A stretch of 64,000 nt of DNA from Diospyros lotus. Lineage: Eukaryota; Streptophyta; Magnoliopsida; Ericales; Ebenaceae. The notes under the pieces are model-generated. The model saw nothing but the letters and a program-made list of their open reading frames with translations, did no database searches and was not told the DNA's origin. The stretch lies in the NCBI RefSeq assembly GCF_014633365.1, contig NC_068339.1, positions 32,621,316-32,685,315 of the forward strand, in the 5' to 3' direction. The translations under genes were made by a program, and so were the position numbers. This document shows positions 35,722 through 47,608 of the stretch, one piece after another (positions within the stretch are counted from its first letter, which is position 1; each line of letters opens with the position of its first letter).

Positions 35722-38700
35722 TGTAATACGCCATATTTTTTTGAAGTTGCCACGTATTTTAAGTGAGATTAAAATACCGAAAAATATGCTTGAAATGGTA
35801 ACAAGTGACCGAATCAACTGCAGGGAGTGCCCTAAAGCTTAGATACCTAAGGACAAAGGTATATTTTTGACGAGCGTCTCGAGGCGACATTTATGATGCT
35901 AAAAGAAATCAAATCATAGATGATTTTCGGTTAAACTAAGTTGTAGTCTAAAAAGACCGAATGATGGTAAAAGGCTTCCGAAAAATCGACGGAACACTGA
36001 TGAGGCTCTAATTTTGTAAATAAAACAATCCTGAGATGGTTTGGGGATGAAACAAAGGTCCCATGAGGGCGTTGGGATGAAATCATACTTATCAAGTAAT
36101 TTTGAATTATTATTTTTGGATTTTAAGTATCTCGATGAGAATTAATTTGATGCTTGAGGGTGTAATTGTAATTAGAGAATTATCCAAACGAAATAAGGAT
36201 GAAATTAGGAGCTCATGTGGTAAAATATTAAAGTTGAGAACTTGAAATAAGGGCCAAAATGTCATTTGAAAGAAGTTTGGGGTATTAGCTTGGATTTCAA
36301 AAATTAAATCCATTCTAGCTTTCGATTTCAAAAGCCATTCAATTATATCTTTGAGTCTTTGGAGTCCATGGCTTAGCTTGTGATAAGTGGCACCCTGTGA
36401 TTGGTTGAAAGAATCTATAAATAAGGCCATGGGGTTGTCTCCAAATCATTCCAAATGAGTTTGAGTTTTGAGAGGTTCTAAGGTGGGATCTACTCTTGAG
36501 AGAGGAGAGGAATTCTACAAGAAAAATGGAAGAAACCGACGGAGAAGCGGGGGAAAATGAGCTTCGCCAGAGTTGCGGGTCTTCGCCAGAGTTCACCAAA
36601 ATCAGTCAGAAAATGTAACACCCCAAGTTTTGAAATCCTAAACCTAGATGTGTTAACGTTCACCTTACTTTAAATACATAAATTATTTTATTTTTAGCTT
36701 TTTTTTAAATAAAATTCTATAAAAGTTCCGACAGAGTGTCCCCTGTAAATTAGACTTAGCTAACCTATAGAGGGACAAAGCACCCATAACAATAGAAATA
36801 TTAACCAACTAAACCCAAAACCATCTTATTCGAAACTTCAAGATTAAACAATTAAGGAAATGGGTAAATAAATGAATAATGAACAAGACAAGTCCAAAAC
36901 TAAAATCCTATGCCATTGGTTACTGGGTGAGTCTGCCTCCAAGCGATCTCCTCAACTCATCTAGCTCTCATCACCTGAAACGTGGGGAAAATAAAGGGAT
37001 GAGCTAAAGCTCAGCAAGTAAACTCCATGCACATGATGCATGCTTGTGACATGCAAAGTTTGAATAAAGTTTGGAAAATGTATCCCATTTATTTTAACTT
37101 TTCAAAACATTTCATTATTGTCGTGAGCTCACAGGGTGTGTCATCTAGCCAATCAGAATGCAGTGGGCAATTCTTATTTGGAACCAGATTCATTCCACCG
37201 GTAGTACCGCAAAGCGGTTAAAAATTTCTTTCCACTTTCAACTTTCACATTCATATTTCTTCACAGGTTGGGTGCGCCGGTCCCCCACGCCCCATTTCTC
37301 ACTCACATTATTCATGGCATAGACATTCACCCATTTCCTTTAAAACTTGAGTTACATATCTTTGAAAGAAAATTTGTATCTTTACACATCTTTCATGTGA
37401 AAAACATTTAACCTTCTCTAATCAATGCTTATGCGTGCTCATTGATGCAATGACATGTCATATATACATGCTTAATCATTTTCATTATATGTAAGGAAAT
37501 GACACAAAGTAACGAGAAGATTTAGCATTAAACATCTACAAGCCAACCATAAAGCACAATGTTTCCACATTAACCGTTCAACATAGGACGAAAATTAGAG
37601 AGAGTTTACTTACCTGAAGTCTTTAAAGTTCACTTCCTGGATTTGCAAGTGGAGGAGTCTTAGTCGCCCACGACGTCAATGTGCCAACAATCCTAATTCA
37701 TTATCAATCATTTTAAAATTTTCAATAATCCTTACCTTCTAAACATGACTCCAATTCACTACTATTTTTCTTAAGTTAATTCATTATAATACTACATGTA
37801 TAAATAACATTAAATGCAAAAACATAAAGAAGGCATTTACAATAAAGACCTACTAGTGAAACACTACTCATTTACGAATTCAAATTGTCGGCCCTTAAGA
37901 AGACAAGCATAAATTTAAATTCTCAGCACAAAATTACGTGAATCCAATTTGGTGGGCTAAATACCTCATAGAGACACATTCTCAATTAAATTCACATCAA
38001 GATTCAGATTACAAGACCCTCAAAAAATATTTTTCCAAATCCACAAACAGAATTATTTTTTTTTCCTGGCAGCATGTAGTAAAATATTTCAAAAATCATT
38101 TAAAAATAGGAAATAATGTTGTAAAATTATAAAATTTACACAGGATGTATTAAACTCTTATAAGTTCATCATATAAAAATGAGCTCATTACAGCAGCGTT
38201 TGGGATTCCAAAATATTTTTCTATCCTCCAAAAATACTGTTCTCGTATGAATCTGTCAATGTATACGAAAGATGTCATAAAAACTTATATGAGCCTCCAA
38301 ATAAGGTCATTCCAAATCCAGATGATAGACAACTCATAGGGGATCATTTTCCAATTTAAATCTCCCTAAAATTGAATATATACAATTTTTGACGAATTTT
38401 TAAAGTAAGAGCAGAAAAACTGTTAAATTTGGGCAGCATTGTTATTCCATTAGATCTATCAAAATTACATGCCTATAATACTCAATCAATATAAAATCAA
38501 ACCAATCATATGTATTCTGCCACATCTTTGTATATATATTGTATGTAAAATACCCATCTTATTAAAGGCTATTTTGGGATAAACTAAATAAAAGAAAAGT
38601 TACCTTTTTTCTTCTTTTTCTTCTTCTTGAGGGGTGATGTGTGTGTTGAGAGAAAAGAGAAGTGAGATGTGTGAGGAAAGGGGGAGACATGAAGTTTGGG

Positions 38701-40577
38701 AGGGGGAAAAGAGATGCTTTAGGGTTTTTTTTTCTCTTTTTTTTAATTAGGTCTTGAGTTAGGTGGGTTTTTGGGTTATTTATTTTATTTTATTTTTTTC
38801 TCACCCATTGGGCCAATAATGAGTCTTTTAAAAATTAAACCCAACATTAAATTAATTTGTGTTCTAGATCCTATTGAGTGCTATTTAAAAATTTCAAACC
38901 CAAATAAATATATTTAGCCACTTGAATTGAATTTGATAAAATTATAATACACTTAGAAATTTTTAAATCAATAGTAACACATTGAACTGCATAATAACAA
39001 ATTATAATTTTTTTTTTCTAATTGGCACATTGAGCGCGACGGCATCCATTTCCTTCCACTGTATAACAAGGCTCAATAATTGATAGTAATAATTATAATT
39101 AAATCATTTATATGGGCATAAGCAATAAAATTACGCAAAATTTATAAATGCATGTAAAATGACACTCGGTGTTACAGAAAAAAAGTGAGGTAAGTCTCTT
39201 TTTTTATAATCCTGTGGAAGGAGAAGAGAGGGTCACGTAGGTTCAAACGAGGGTCAAATCGGAGTTAAAATGAGGGAGATATGGCCGAAATACCAAACTG
39301 AGGCGAAGTTGTCTGAAACTGGTAGGCTGCGCGTGAGATACATGTGCCGAAAAGTGCTGCGTGTGAGGGTGCATGGGCCACCTTCCCAAGGGGCGTGAGG
39401 GGTCCATTTTCCTTCCACTATTCCAGTTTTGTCCCTAAATTAATGCCCTTCAACCCTATGTAAAAATATTTGAGGTTAGGTTTACTAAAACATGTGTTTT
39501 CTACAGAAACCTAGGTCGTTTGGTGTGAAATTGTATCTTCCAAGAGATAAACCTTCAAGGTGAGACTTATACTCCAAATCCTATTTTTGTTCTCTTATGT
39601 GAGACTCTGATACTCAAACTCTTATTGCATGAAACGTGTTTTGTGTAACATTCTTGTACGCAAAATCATATTGTTCTCTAACGTGAAATCATGTTGCATA
39701 TATAAAATGTAATTTCTTGAAAAATATATGTTGTTGGTTCTCAACTATTGCATTTATAAAATTCTTGTGGCCATACTGTTGCACCTATTTGTTTTTGGCT
39801 AAGGGAAAAAGTTGGATATCCCCTGAGAAGCGTTATGCGTGCGCCATCGAGAAAGCTCTTGTGGGGAAGACCGTGAGTTTGAGGGACAACAGATGTGGTG
39901 TTTTCATGAGTTCTATGAGGTCGAGCTGAGGTGACATGGTTGGGGACCTCCTGAGAGGCGCTATGCGTGCGCCATTGAGAAAGCTCTAGTTGGAGGAGGC
40001 TGACATGTTCACGAGGCACTTCGGAGTAGTTATCGTTATTTTTCTCATACTTTTTATACTTGATCATGCATTGATATAAATTGTTTTGTTGGAGTTTCTC
40101 ACTAGAAGATTCATCTTCTAATTGGACTATGTCCCTGGAATATTCAAACGTCCCAAGTTCAACAAGTGGCTCTAAGGGAAACGAGATAGCTGAAGAATAA
40201 GTTTAATTTGCTGCTTGTAGCATGTTTATCACATCTATGTTTATGTGCGAACCTATGTATGATTTGGATATGTTTAAGACGTTCAGTTATCACTTGCGAG
40301 AGATGATGTCCATGTAATACATTTTGTAGACGTCTTGAACAATTTTATGATAAGTAAAGCATTATGGTTGTGAACTATATCAGGTTCGATCTAGCTTTCG
40401 CATTTGAAATTTTAACACTTGTCTTAGCTATTCAATTATTGGGTTTGTTAGGCTGAGAAGGTGATAATTAGGGTTTTTGGGAATTTATGTGATGTATGTC
40501 AGCGATTGTGTTATGGAAAAAAAATTATTCTTGAAATCCTAAGTTATAAACACGCTCGAAAAAATTGGGGTGTTACA
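35722..40577 (+). repeat. 3' LTR of Tekay element A, split by a solo LTR
   Basis: It starts TGTAATACGCCAT right after the polypurine tract. I place its end at ATTGGGGTGTTACA (40577), because removing 36614-39176 and one GAAAA leaves about 2.3 kb, a normal Tekay LTR length. On the right it abuts integrase of the oppositely oriented element B at ATACT (40578-40582). A near duplicate of about 75 bases (GCGTTATGCGTGCGCCAT and GCGCTATGCGTGCGCCAT) lies at 39820-39990. Confidence 0.65.
36614..39176 (-). mobile_element. Gypsy solo LTR, target duplication GAAAA
   Basis: The ends are TGTAACACCCCAAG at 36614 and CACTCGGTGTTACA at 39176. The flanks GAAAA (36609-36613) and GAAAA (39177-39181) are identical. 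Minus orientation is suggested by GAGCTAAAGCTCAGCAAGTA near its left end, a block found reversed near the 3' end of plus-oriented Tekay LTRs. It carries no coding sequence. Confidence 0.85.
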
Positions 40578-40933
40578 ATACTATCCCATTTCCATTCTAG
40601 AATCGATAATGGGAGTAGTAACCTAGCGGGCTTTTGATGTTCCACCTTAACTTGCTAACACACTGAACACTGAGTCACATACTTGGCCACATCCTTCTTC
40701 ATAACATTCCACCAAAACTGTCGCTTTAAATCTTGATACATCTTGGAAACACCAGGATGAATAGTATAATAACTCTTATGCACCTCATTCAAAATTTCTT
40801 GCCTAAGCTCCTCAACATCAAGCACACAAATACGACCATGAAATAATAAAATACCATCACCTCGAACATAATATCCCATAGAAGTGAAACTCTCAATGTA
40901 AGCTAGAATCTGAGCTAGTTTCTCATCTCCCAA
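40578..40933 (-). pseudogene. pol: Tekay element B integrase, N-terminal part
   Basis: The minus-strand frame has EVHKSYYTIHPGVSKMYQDL, FWWNVMKKDVAKYV and CSVC, the HHCC zinc-binding part of a Tekay integrase. It continues past a stop at 40655 to a LPLSILEWKWDSI-like block and is then cut at 40578 by element A. The catalytic core is absent from the window. Confidence 0.8.
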
Positions 40934-41665
40934 TTGCTGAGCCTTAATTCAATTAAATAGCTCGGGCTGAACCCTTATGTAAGCATAGCTCACTGTAGCC
41001 TGATCCTCATGGACTGTAATAGATAGAGCACTCAACTACTCTAATAACATCCATTCTCGCACCATCATAGAAGCCATAGAAGCTCTTCACCTACTCAAGG
41101 CATCGGCAACCAGTTAACCTTACTAGGATGGTATAAGATCTCACAATCAAAGTCCTTGAATAACATGATCCATCGCCTCTGCCACATGATTAACTCTTTT
41201 TGCTACAGAAGATAGTGTAAACTCTTGTGGTTGGTATAGATCTCCACCTTCTCTCCACAAAGGTAGTGACGCCAAATCTTCAAAGCAAATACCACTGCTG
41301 CCAACTCTAAGTCATGAGTAAGATAGTTCATCTCGTGTCTCTTCAATTGCCTCGAAGGATAAGCATTAACTCACCCCTCTTGCATCAATACATAACCAAG
41401 ACCTGTACGAGAGGCATCGCTGTATATAGAAAACCTCTCTTTGCTCCTTAGGATTGCTAAGACTTGTGCGGTGGTCAGCTTCCTCTTAAACTCTTGGAAA
41501 GCATGTTCACATGAATATTCTATAGTAGCCAACAAGACCCAAGAAACTACGGATCTTTGTCACTATCGACGGCCTTGGCCAATCCATAATTGCCTTCGTC
41601 TTCTCGAGGTCCACTGATATACTGTCTCCAGACACTATATGTCCCAAAAATCCAATCTGATTAAA
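40934..41665 (-). pseudogene. pol: Tekay element B RNase H and RT connection
   Basis: With stops and shifts the minus strand gives FSIYSDASRTGLGYVLMQ (RNase H catalytic Asp), [20 protein letters not shown] and a [16 protein letters not shown] block (with Asn in place of the Asp). These are Tekay RNase H landmarks in the right order between RT and integrase. Confidence 0.7.
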
Positions 41666-42376
41666 TCAAAACTCACACTTGCTAATCTTAGCATATAATT
41701 GCACCTCCCTAAACTTCCTCAATACTAGAGTGAGATGCTCCTCATGCTCCTCTGCACTAGGTGAGTATACAAAAATATCATCAATGAACACAATAATAAA
41801 ACAATCTAAGAACTCACGCAGGACTCGATTCATCATATCCATGAACACAGTTGGGGCATTAGTCAGGCCAAATGGAAACACCACGAACTCGTAGTGACCA
41901 TAGTGAGTTCGGAAAGCTATCTTTTAAATATCTTCTTCTCTAACTCGCACTTGATGATAGCCTGAACTCAAGTCTATTTTGGAAAACACTTTGGCTCCTC
42001 GCAACTAATATAGCAAGTCATCCATTCCGAGTAAGGGGTACTTATTTTTCACCATCACTTGATTCAATTGACGGTAATCAATGCATAGCCTCAACGATCC
42101 ATCTTTCTTCCTCAAGAACAAAACAAGTGAGCCCAATGGTCGGATAAAACCCTTCTCTATCAACTCTTCCAACTGGATCTTCAACTCTTTGAGCTCATTG
42201 GGTGCTATATGGTATGGAGCCTTAGATGCAGGTTGGGTACCCAGTAACAGTTCGATAGAAAACTCTACGTCTCGTCGAGAAGGCAACCCTGGTAGATCAT
42301 CATGAAAGACATCAGGAAAATCTCGAACTACGATTACCTCGGTCAAATGCTTCTTGCTCACCCCATCAATAGTCAC
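41666..42376 (-). pseudogene. pol: Tekay element B reverse transcriptase
   Basis: Two open frames cover RT. The first (42376-42005) has [20 protein letters not shown], an Ile-Glu-Leu-Leu-containing motif, [22 protein letters not shown] and [10 protein letters not shown]. The second (41884-41666) has [20 protein letters not shown] and FIDD, the catalytic aspartates, then [11 protein letters not shown]. They are separated by about 120 bases with stops. Confidence 0.85.
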
Positions 42377-42487
42377 AAAGGCTAGGTAGGCTTCACAGCC
42401 ATCTCATAACAACTTCTCCACTTTCATTACACAAATCACAGGGATAGAAGATACAGGCTTAATGCCTCTATATACAATAACTGGCTG

Positions 42488-42900
42488 CTAAGATATCTCG
42501 AAAGAAATAATCTTCTTACGACAGTCAACTTTGGCATAATGCCGAGATAACCAATCCATACCAAGGATCAAGTCAAAGTCACCAATATAAAGGACAATCA
42601 CGTCTCCTAATAGCTTCCTATCATGCACCTCTATCTCACAATCCTTAAATATCTCCCTCCCCACCATGACTCTATCCCCAGGGTAGACACAATTAGATGG
42701 TATGGCAATGGAATCCAAGAATGAGGAACATAACATATAGCTTGTGGTGCAATAAAAGAATGCATAGAACCAATATCAGAAAACACTCGCACATCACGAT
42801 CATAAAGAGACAAAATACCTTGGATCGTCCCACTACCATTCTTGGCTTCGGCTGTAGTGAGGGCATAAACTCTACCCTGAACCTGGGGTCTCTCCGCCAT
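42488..42900 (-). pseudogene. Tekay element B aspartic protease
   Basis: The minus strand has QVQGRVYALTTAEA, a VFSDIGSMHSFIA block and, in a shifted frame, DLILGMDWLSRHYAKVDCR. This is the usual order of the Gypsy protease. The catalytic triplet DTG/DSG is read as DIG, so the site is damaged. Protease cuts gag-pol during particle maturation. Confidence 0.75.
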
Positions 42901-43330
42901 AGGTGGGTGTTAAGCTGCTGGTAGCGGTGATGGGGGTGCTAAAACTGCCAGTGGTCCCCTAGTTGGTGGCTTCTGATTAGCCCTCGGGCCTTGACCTCCT
43001 ATCCTCTATCCTCTATACTGTCGAGGATGTGTGCAAACATTTCCCTTGTGACCTCGCTATCCACATCTTAAACAAGTTACCTCTTGAGCTGGGAGTGCTG
43101 GGGGTGCTGCCTGATTACTTGAACAGTCTCTCTTCATATGACTAGCCTGTCCACACTGATAGCATATGTCTTGCCCTACCATGCACTATCCCCTATGCCA
43201 CCTCCCACACTGACGACATAGTGGTTCCTTCCCCTCATTGCAACCTGGCCCAGCCGCCCATTTCCTCTTCTTACCACCTTGGAACGGACCACCTCCCTTC
43301 TTGTTTGCCTGGGATGCCTTCCATTCATTG

Positions 43331-43580
43331 TGTAACATCCCGCATTGAGCGATAGGAAGGACTGGATCAACTTACCCTGATGGGCCTATGTGAACTTCCA
43401 AGGGGTCACCTATCCTTGAGCTACCCTATCTTAAGTACGCTTAACCTGAGAGTTCTTTATCCACATTCAGACCAAAAGGTATCCAACTAGTATTGTTTCC
43501 TTCCTTACTATCCTCGATATATATACTAGCTTATCTAGAGTCCCTTCTTAGACTTAACCTTGGGGTCTTAGGGTATTACA
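43331..43580 (-). mobile_element. Cassandra-like TRIM solo LTR with 5S rRNA-derived region
   Basis: It is 250 bases with ends TGTAACATCCC and GGGTATTACA. The flanks CATTG (43326-43330) and CATTG (43581-43585) are identical. Read on the minus strand, 43376-43455 resembles 5S rRNA: GGTTAAGCGTACTT (complement of 43446-43433) matches the 5S box A, and GGATAGGTGACC (43415-43404) matches the 5S box C. An LTR of this size and ends with a 5S-derived core is diagnostic of Cassandra TRIMs. The lone LTR sits in Tekay gag. Confidence 0.8.
43376..43455 (-). promoter_or_regulatory. 5S-derived RNA polymerase III promoter of the Cassandra-like LTR
   Basis: The box-A-like and box-C-like segments lie in 5S order and spacing within the TRIM LTR. 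Several mismatches to plant 5S suggest a decayed promoter. Confidence 0.65.
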
Positions 43581-44512
43581 CATTGCGATCTCTCTCAATC
43601 ACGTACGCCTGTTGGACAACTACAACATAATTATCACACTGAACTCCTCCAAAGGCATGGCGAATGTCGGCACGCAATCCTCTCTGAAACTTAAAGGCCT
43701 TTTTTGCCTCAATAGAAACCAAGTCTGAAGTATATCGGGCTAAAGCTGTAAACTCTACCTCTCGTATTAGGCCACCGTCTTAGTACCTTGCACTAAGTCG
43801 ATGAACTCGTAGGTCTTTTGCTCTCGAACCCATGTTGGATAGTAAGCTTCATTAAATTCTTGCTGGAACTCAGCCTAAGTCGGCTCCTTATCTCCTCTAG
43901 TGTGTAGTCTCTCACCATCTCTCAGCATCTCCTCGAAGCAAGAAGGTGCTAAGTTTGACTCGACAATCATCAACACAGCTAATCGAACTGTGGTACTTCT
44001 CTATCGCTAGCATCTAATTCTCAGCCGCTGCTGCATCGGAGCTACGATGGAACTCAGGTGGTTGGAAGGCCATGAAATCATTCAACAACTGGGTCCCATT
44101 ATTTACCTCCACCATTGGAGCTGTTGGGGCAATTGATACTATTGGAACAACCGGCGAGACTCCTCCACTACCACTTGCCTCTTGAAACCCTTGGCTCGCC
44201 TGGTTGGTGGCTATAGTGCCCACCATTTGCATTGGCCCGATTAACATGCCCTGCATCTCAGCCATCCCATGCCGAAGATCATCATTACTCGACTCCCTTG
44301 GCTTCTCGGGCGTCTAAACAGGAACCTCATTAGGAATGGTAGCAGCCTTTCTACGCGTCCGATGTCGTCCTCTTGCATTACTCATCTTACCTACATCACC
44401 ACATAGGGTTAGAAAACACTGTCTAATTGGGTCTAAACTACCTAACTGACAAACTCGGGTCCTATCTCTACCCAACATCCTATGTGTGTATGAGAGACTC
44501 TAACTCGACCCT

Positions 44513-44529
44513 TGTTCTGATACCAACAT
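44513..44529 (-). promoter_or_regulatory. Primer-binding site of Tekay element B (tRNA-Met type)
   Basis: On the minus strand, directly after the LTR end, the sequence reads TTGGTATCAGAACAAG. TGGTATCAGAGC is the usual plant initiator-Met primer site in Tekay elements. It confirms that 44530-47120 is the 5' LTR of the minus-strand element. Confidence 0.85.
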
Positions 44530-47120
44530 TGTAACACCCCATCCCAAGGTCCTATGAAAGATAAGAATAAAGAAGCATAAATATGAATAAATAATAAACA
44601 ACTCCCATAAAAACTGGAAATATAAAATCTTGACTATGCTAAAACTCAAAGCATAATTGTACTCATCAATCTCGTCCACAAAGACGACAACTAACAAAAG
44701 AATCCCTCAATACTAAATGAAATAAAAGACATCTAAATAGCTAGACTATCAAGTCCCCAGAAATCTTTTGGGTATGAGTGGTCTCCACGTACACACGCTA
44801 ACGTCTCCCACTGCTAGGACCCACGTCAGGTACTCTCTCGCTATGACCTAGAATGGTGAAGAATACAAGGTGAGTCACAAGACTTAGCAAGTAATAAGCA
44901 TGACAAAAAATATATGGCTGAGCCATGGAATATCGAACTCATCATAGACTAACTCATCTCAAAACTAAGAGATAATAGACCATAGACTCAGGGATACCTA
45001 ATCTCGTAACTGATCTCATAACTGATCTCATCATTGAGGGATAGAAATATTGGATGTACTATATGGTTACACAGGTACTCATGTTATAATGCATAAAACA
45101 TATATAACGTATGCAGGTATGCAACCTTGGCCCTTAGGCCCACATAACTCAAATGCATCTCTTGGCCCTAAGGCCCAAATAATCTCATACCCACCTAAGT
45201 CTGAAACCTGCAACCATAAAACAATAAGCATATACTCACTAGGGTCTAAACCCTTGCTACCTGATACCTCCAAGAGCAAAAATAAAATATCTCAACTCTA
45301 GGGTTGCCGCCCTTCGCTACTAGTAGTGGGAAATTCTCAAAACTGAGCTCACGGGATCCCCTTGGGGGCAAAGTTGCCTCAGTGCACAATGCATAAATAG
45401 ATGCTAGCACACAATATGATGTGTTCCACATAATAACATGCTCCATGCTCGCACAAGATGTATGTACATATAACCACATCATAATTTCACACAAAAGTAT
45501 GAAATGCACAAGTTGTTATTACTATTATTGTATTCCAAATATTTTAGTATTTGGATTTGGTGTATAGACTAGGTAGGGACTTTATGGTTTAAAGCTTAAG
45601 CATCTTGAATTAATTGTATTTTCTCATGAAATACAAAATTTATTGATATTTTTTTTTTTTTAGGGTTGCAACATGAAGATTTCCCAGGGGAGTCACCCAT
45701 CCTATCATTACTCTCACTCAAGCATGTTTAATTTTGAAGTTGTTGTAATATTGGTTGCAAATTTGGATGTAGTGTATGGAATTTGGGTGTGAGTGGCTTA
45801 CACACAAGTCCCATTTGAATGTCTCCGAAATTCATTTGGATGGATTTGGCAAAACCCAAGCAATTGAACGTGAGATTGCAAAGAATTTGAATGGTACAGT
45901 ACCCCATTCGAATGAGAGGAATGGAAATACACAAAGGTCATCCGAATGTCAATAATTTCATCTGGATGCTAGATGTTACAATGCAAAGGCCATTCGGTTA
46001 TTGCAATGGGCATTCGGATGAGGGGTCTTCCATTCGAATGAGGAGACTCATGACAAGGCCATTCGGATGAGGGGTCTTCCACTTGGATGAGAGGTATAGA
46101 AGCTTTAAGGCATTCGGATGTTATAGGAACTCATTCGGATGGGCTCTCTAATATCCGGATGTCACTCTCATTAGATTAAAACTAATCCGGATGTCTATAA
46201 ACTCATTCGGATGTCTGCAAATTTTTACTGCAACCCACATACAATAACAACGATACATATAAGTATAAAACACAATCAAATCTTATGAGGGCTACATAAT
46301 TTCAAAAGAAAATGTTGGGAGAACAATCCCAATTGAAAAGGATGGAATCTAGGATGATATAAGAACGGGTTTAATGAAAGCATGAACCAATAACCAAAGA
46401 ATAAATAAATACAACAAATGGTATTCATATATATATATATTTATAGGCATTTATTGAACACTATATTTAAATGAAGGAGAAGAACTGAAATGTATCAACT
46501 TGAATAATCTTGTGTATGGAAAGCCAGAAAAACTCATACAGATAAAAGGGATCAAGAACTTGTACGAATCAAGGGATACGAACTTGCAGAAAACCAAAAG
46601 GGGTAGGATACTTGCCTCTTGAGACCACTATAGTATAAACCTTCTGCACAATCTCGCCTCTGTTTCTGCTTCTCTTAATCTCTCTATTCTCCCTTCTCTG
46701 TTTGCCCAGAACGTCCACAACGGCGCAAGAAGCATTACGAAAACTTCATGCATAATTATATATATATATATATGGCCTTAAAACACTACGTCCTTAGAAT
46801 CCCACTTCAACATTAACTTTTATTTCCCATCTAAATAATCCTTAATTAACTTCTTCAATTCCTCCAATTATTGTTATTGATATCCTCTAAAAATATTCTC
46901 TAATAATTCCTCAATTATTATTTCTCTAATTTGCTCTTAATTACTCTTTCCATAATTTCCACAAAAATCATAACTTTCATAAAATCCCAAAATTCCATTT
47001 AATGCTATTTCCTTAATTTAAATTTCTCAAAAGTCCAAATCCATAAATTAAATCAAATAAAATTCTAGCACCATAAATAAATCTAATAAAAATCCCGGGG
47101 TCCCCTAACAGGTCACTACA
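44530..47120 (-). repeat. 5' LTR of Tekay element B
   Basis: Its minus-strand end GGGATGGGGTGTTACA lies at 44530 next to the primer site. Its start TGTAGTGACCTGTTAGGG is at 47120. The length, 2591 bases, is normal for Tekay. The LTR contains a dense cluster of CATTCGGATG words (45760-46220). Copia RT sequence is cut at 47121 (AAATG), where the target duplication should be, but the other flank is lost. Small ORFs inside are not gene-like. Confidence 0.8.
45760..46220. repeat. Dispersed CATTCGGATG word cluster
   Basis: About twenty copies or close variants of CATTCGGATG or CATTCGAATG occur at irregular spacing inside the Tekay B LTR. Confidence 0.9.
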
Positions 47121-47608
47121 AAATGTCTCCTCATAATCAGTTCCATAAATTTGAGAATAAACTTGTGCAACTAACCTGGCTTTATATTGATCTATCCTTC
47201 CATCTTATTTGTATTTGATTATAAACATCCATTTGCAGACTAAAATCTTCTTATTCCTTGAGAAATCTACAATACTCCAAGTGTGATTACTATTGAGTGC
47301 TCACATTTCTTCCATCACTGCCTCCTTCCACTTAGGGTCTGCCAATGCTTCTTGAATATTTTGAGGTATGGCCATTGCATCTATAATCGTAGTGAATGCA
47401 TTAAGCTATTAAGATGTTTGATATTGGGTGCTTTACTCAAGACCTTACCCATTTTCTAAGAGCAATAGGAACATTTAGATCACCGTTGGCTACAGTGTTG
47501 TCCTCCACATTTGTTGGACCTTCTCTTGGTTTTAATGGTTCGCTAAGTTGAGGAGCCGAATGTTTAACTCGTCTTGAGTATACTTTAATTGGTTGTTCTA
47601 GGCACAAA
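47121..47608 (-). pseudogene. pol: Copia reverse transcriptase, N-terminal part
   Basis: The minus strand gives ADPKWKEAVMEEM, NSNHTWSIVDFSRNKK, CKWMFIIKYK, DGRIDQYKARLVAQ and GTDYEETF, the opening blocks of Copia RT, with stops. It is cut at 47121 by Tekay element B and at 47608 by a solo LTR. It belongs with the integrase piece at 49648-50144, since Copia elements have integrase before RT. Confidence 0.8.

Larger units (their letters stand above)
42950..44400 (-). pseudogene. gag: Tekay element B gag with CCHC zinc knuckle
   Basis: Starting near 44385 (MSNARGRHRTRRK), the minus strand covers MAEMQGMLIGPM and FMAFQPPEFHRSS. After many stops come EFTALARYTSDLVSIE and FQRGLRADIRHAF. Beyond the TRIM insertion at 43331-43580 it continues with GPFQGGKKRK and a CCHC knuckle, CYQCGQASHMKRDC (C-X2-C-X4-H-X4-C), near 43120-43165. 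The reading frame is heavily broken. Confidence 0.75.

Noticed and set aside
43376..43455. A 5S rRNA gene
   Set aside because: Only the promoter-like core resembles 5S. It is diverged and lies inside a TRIM LTR with its own target duplication.
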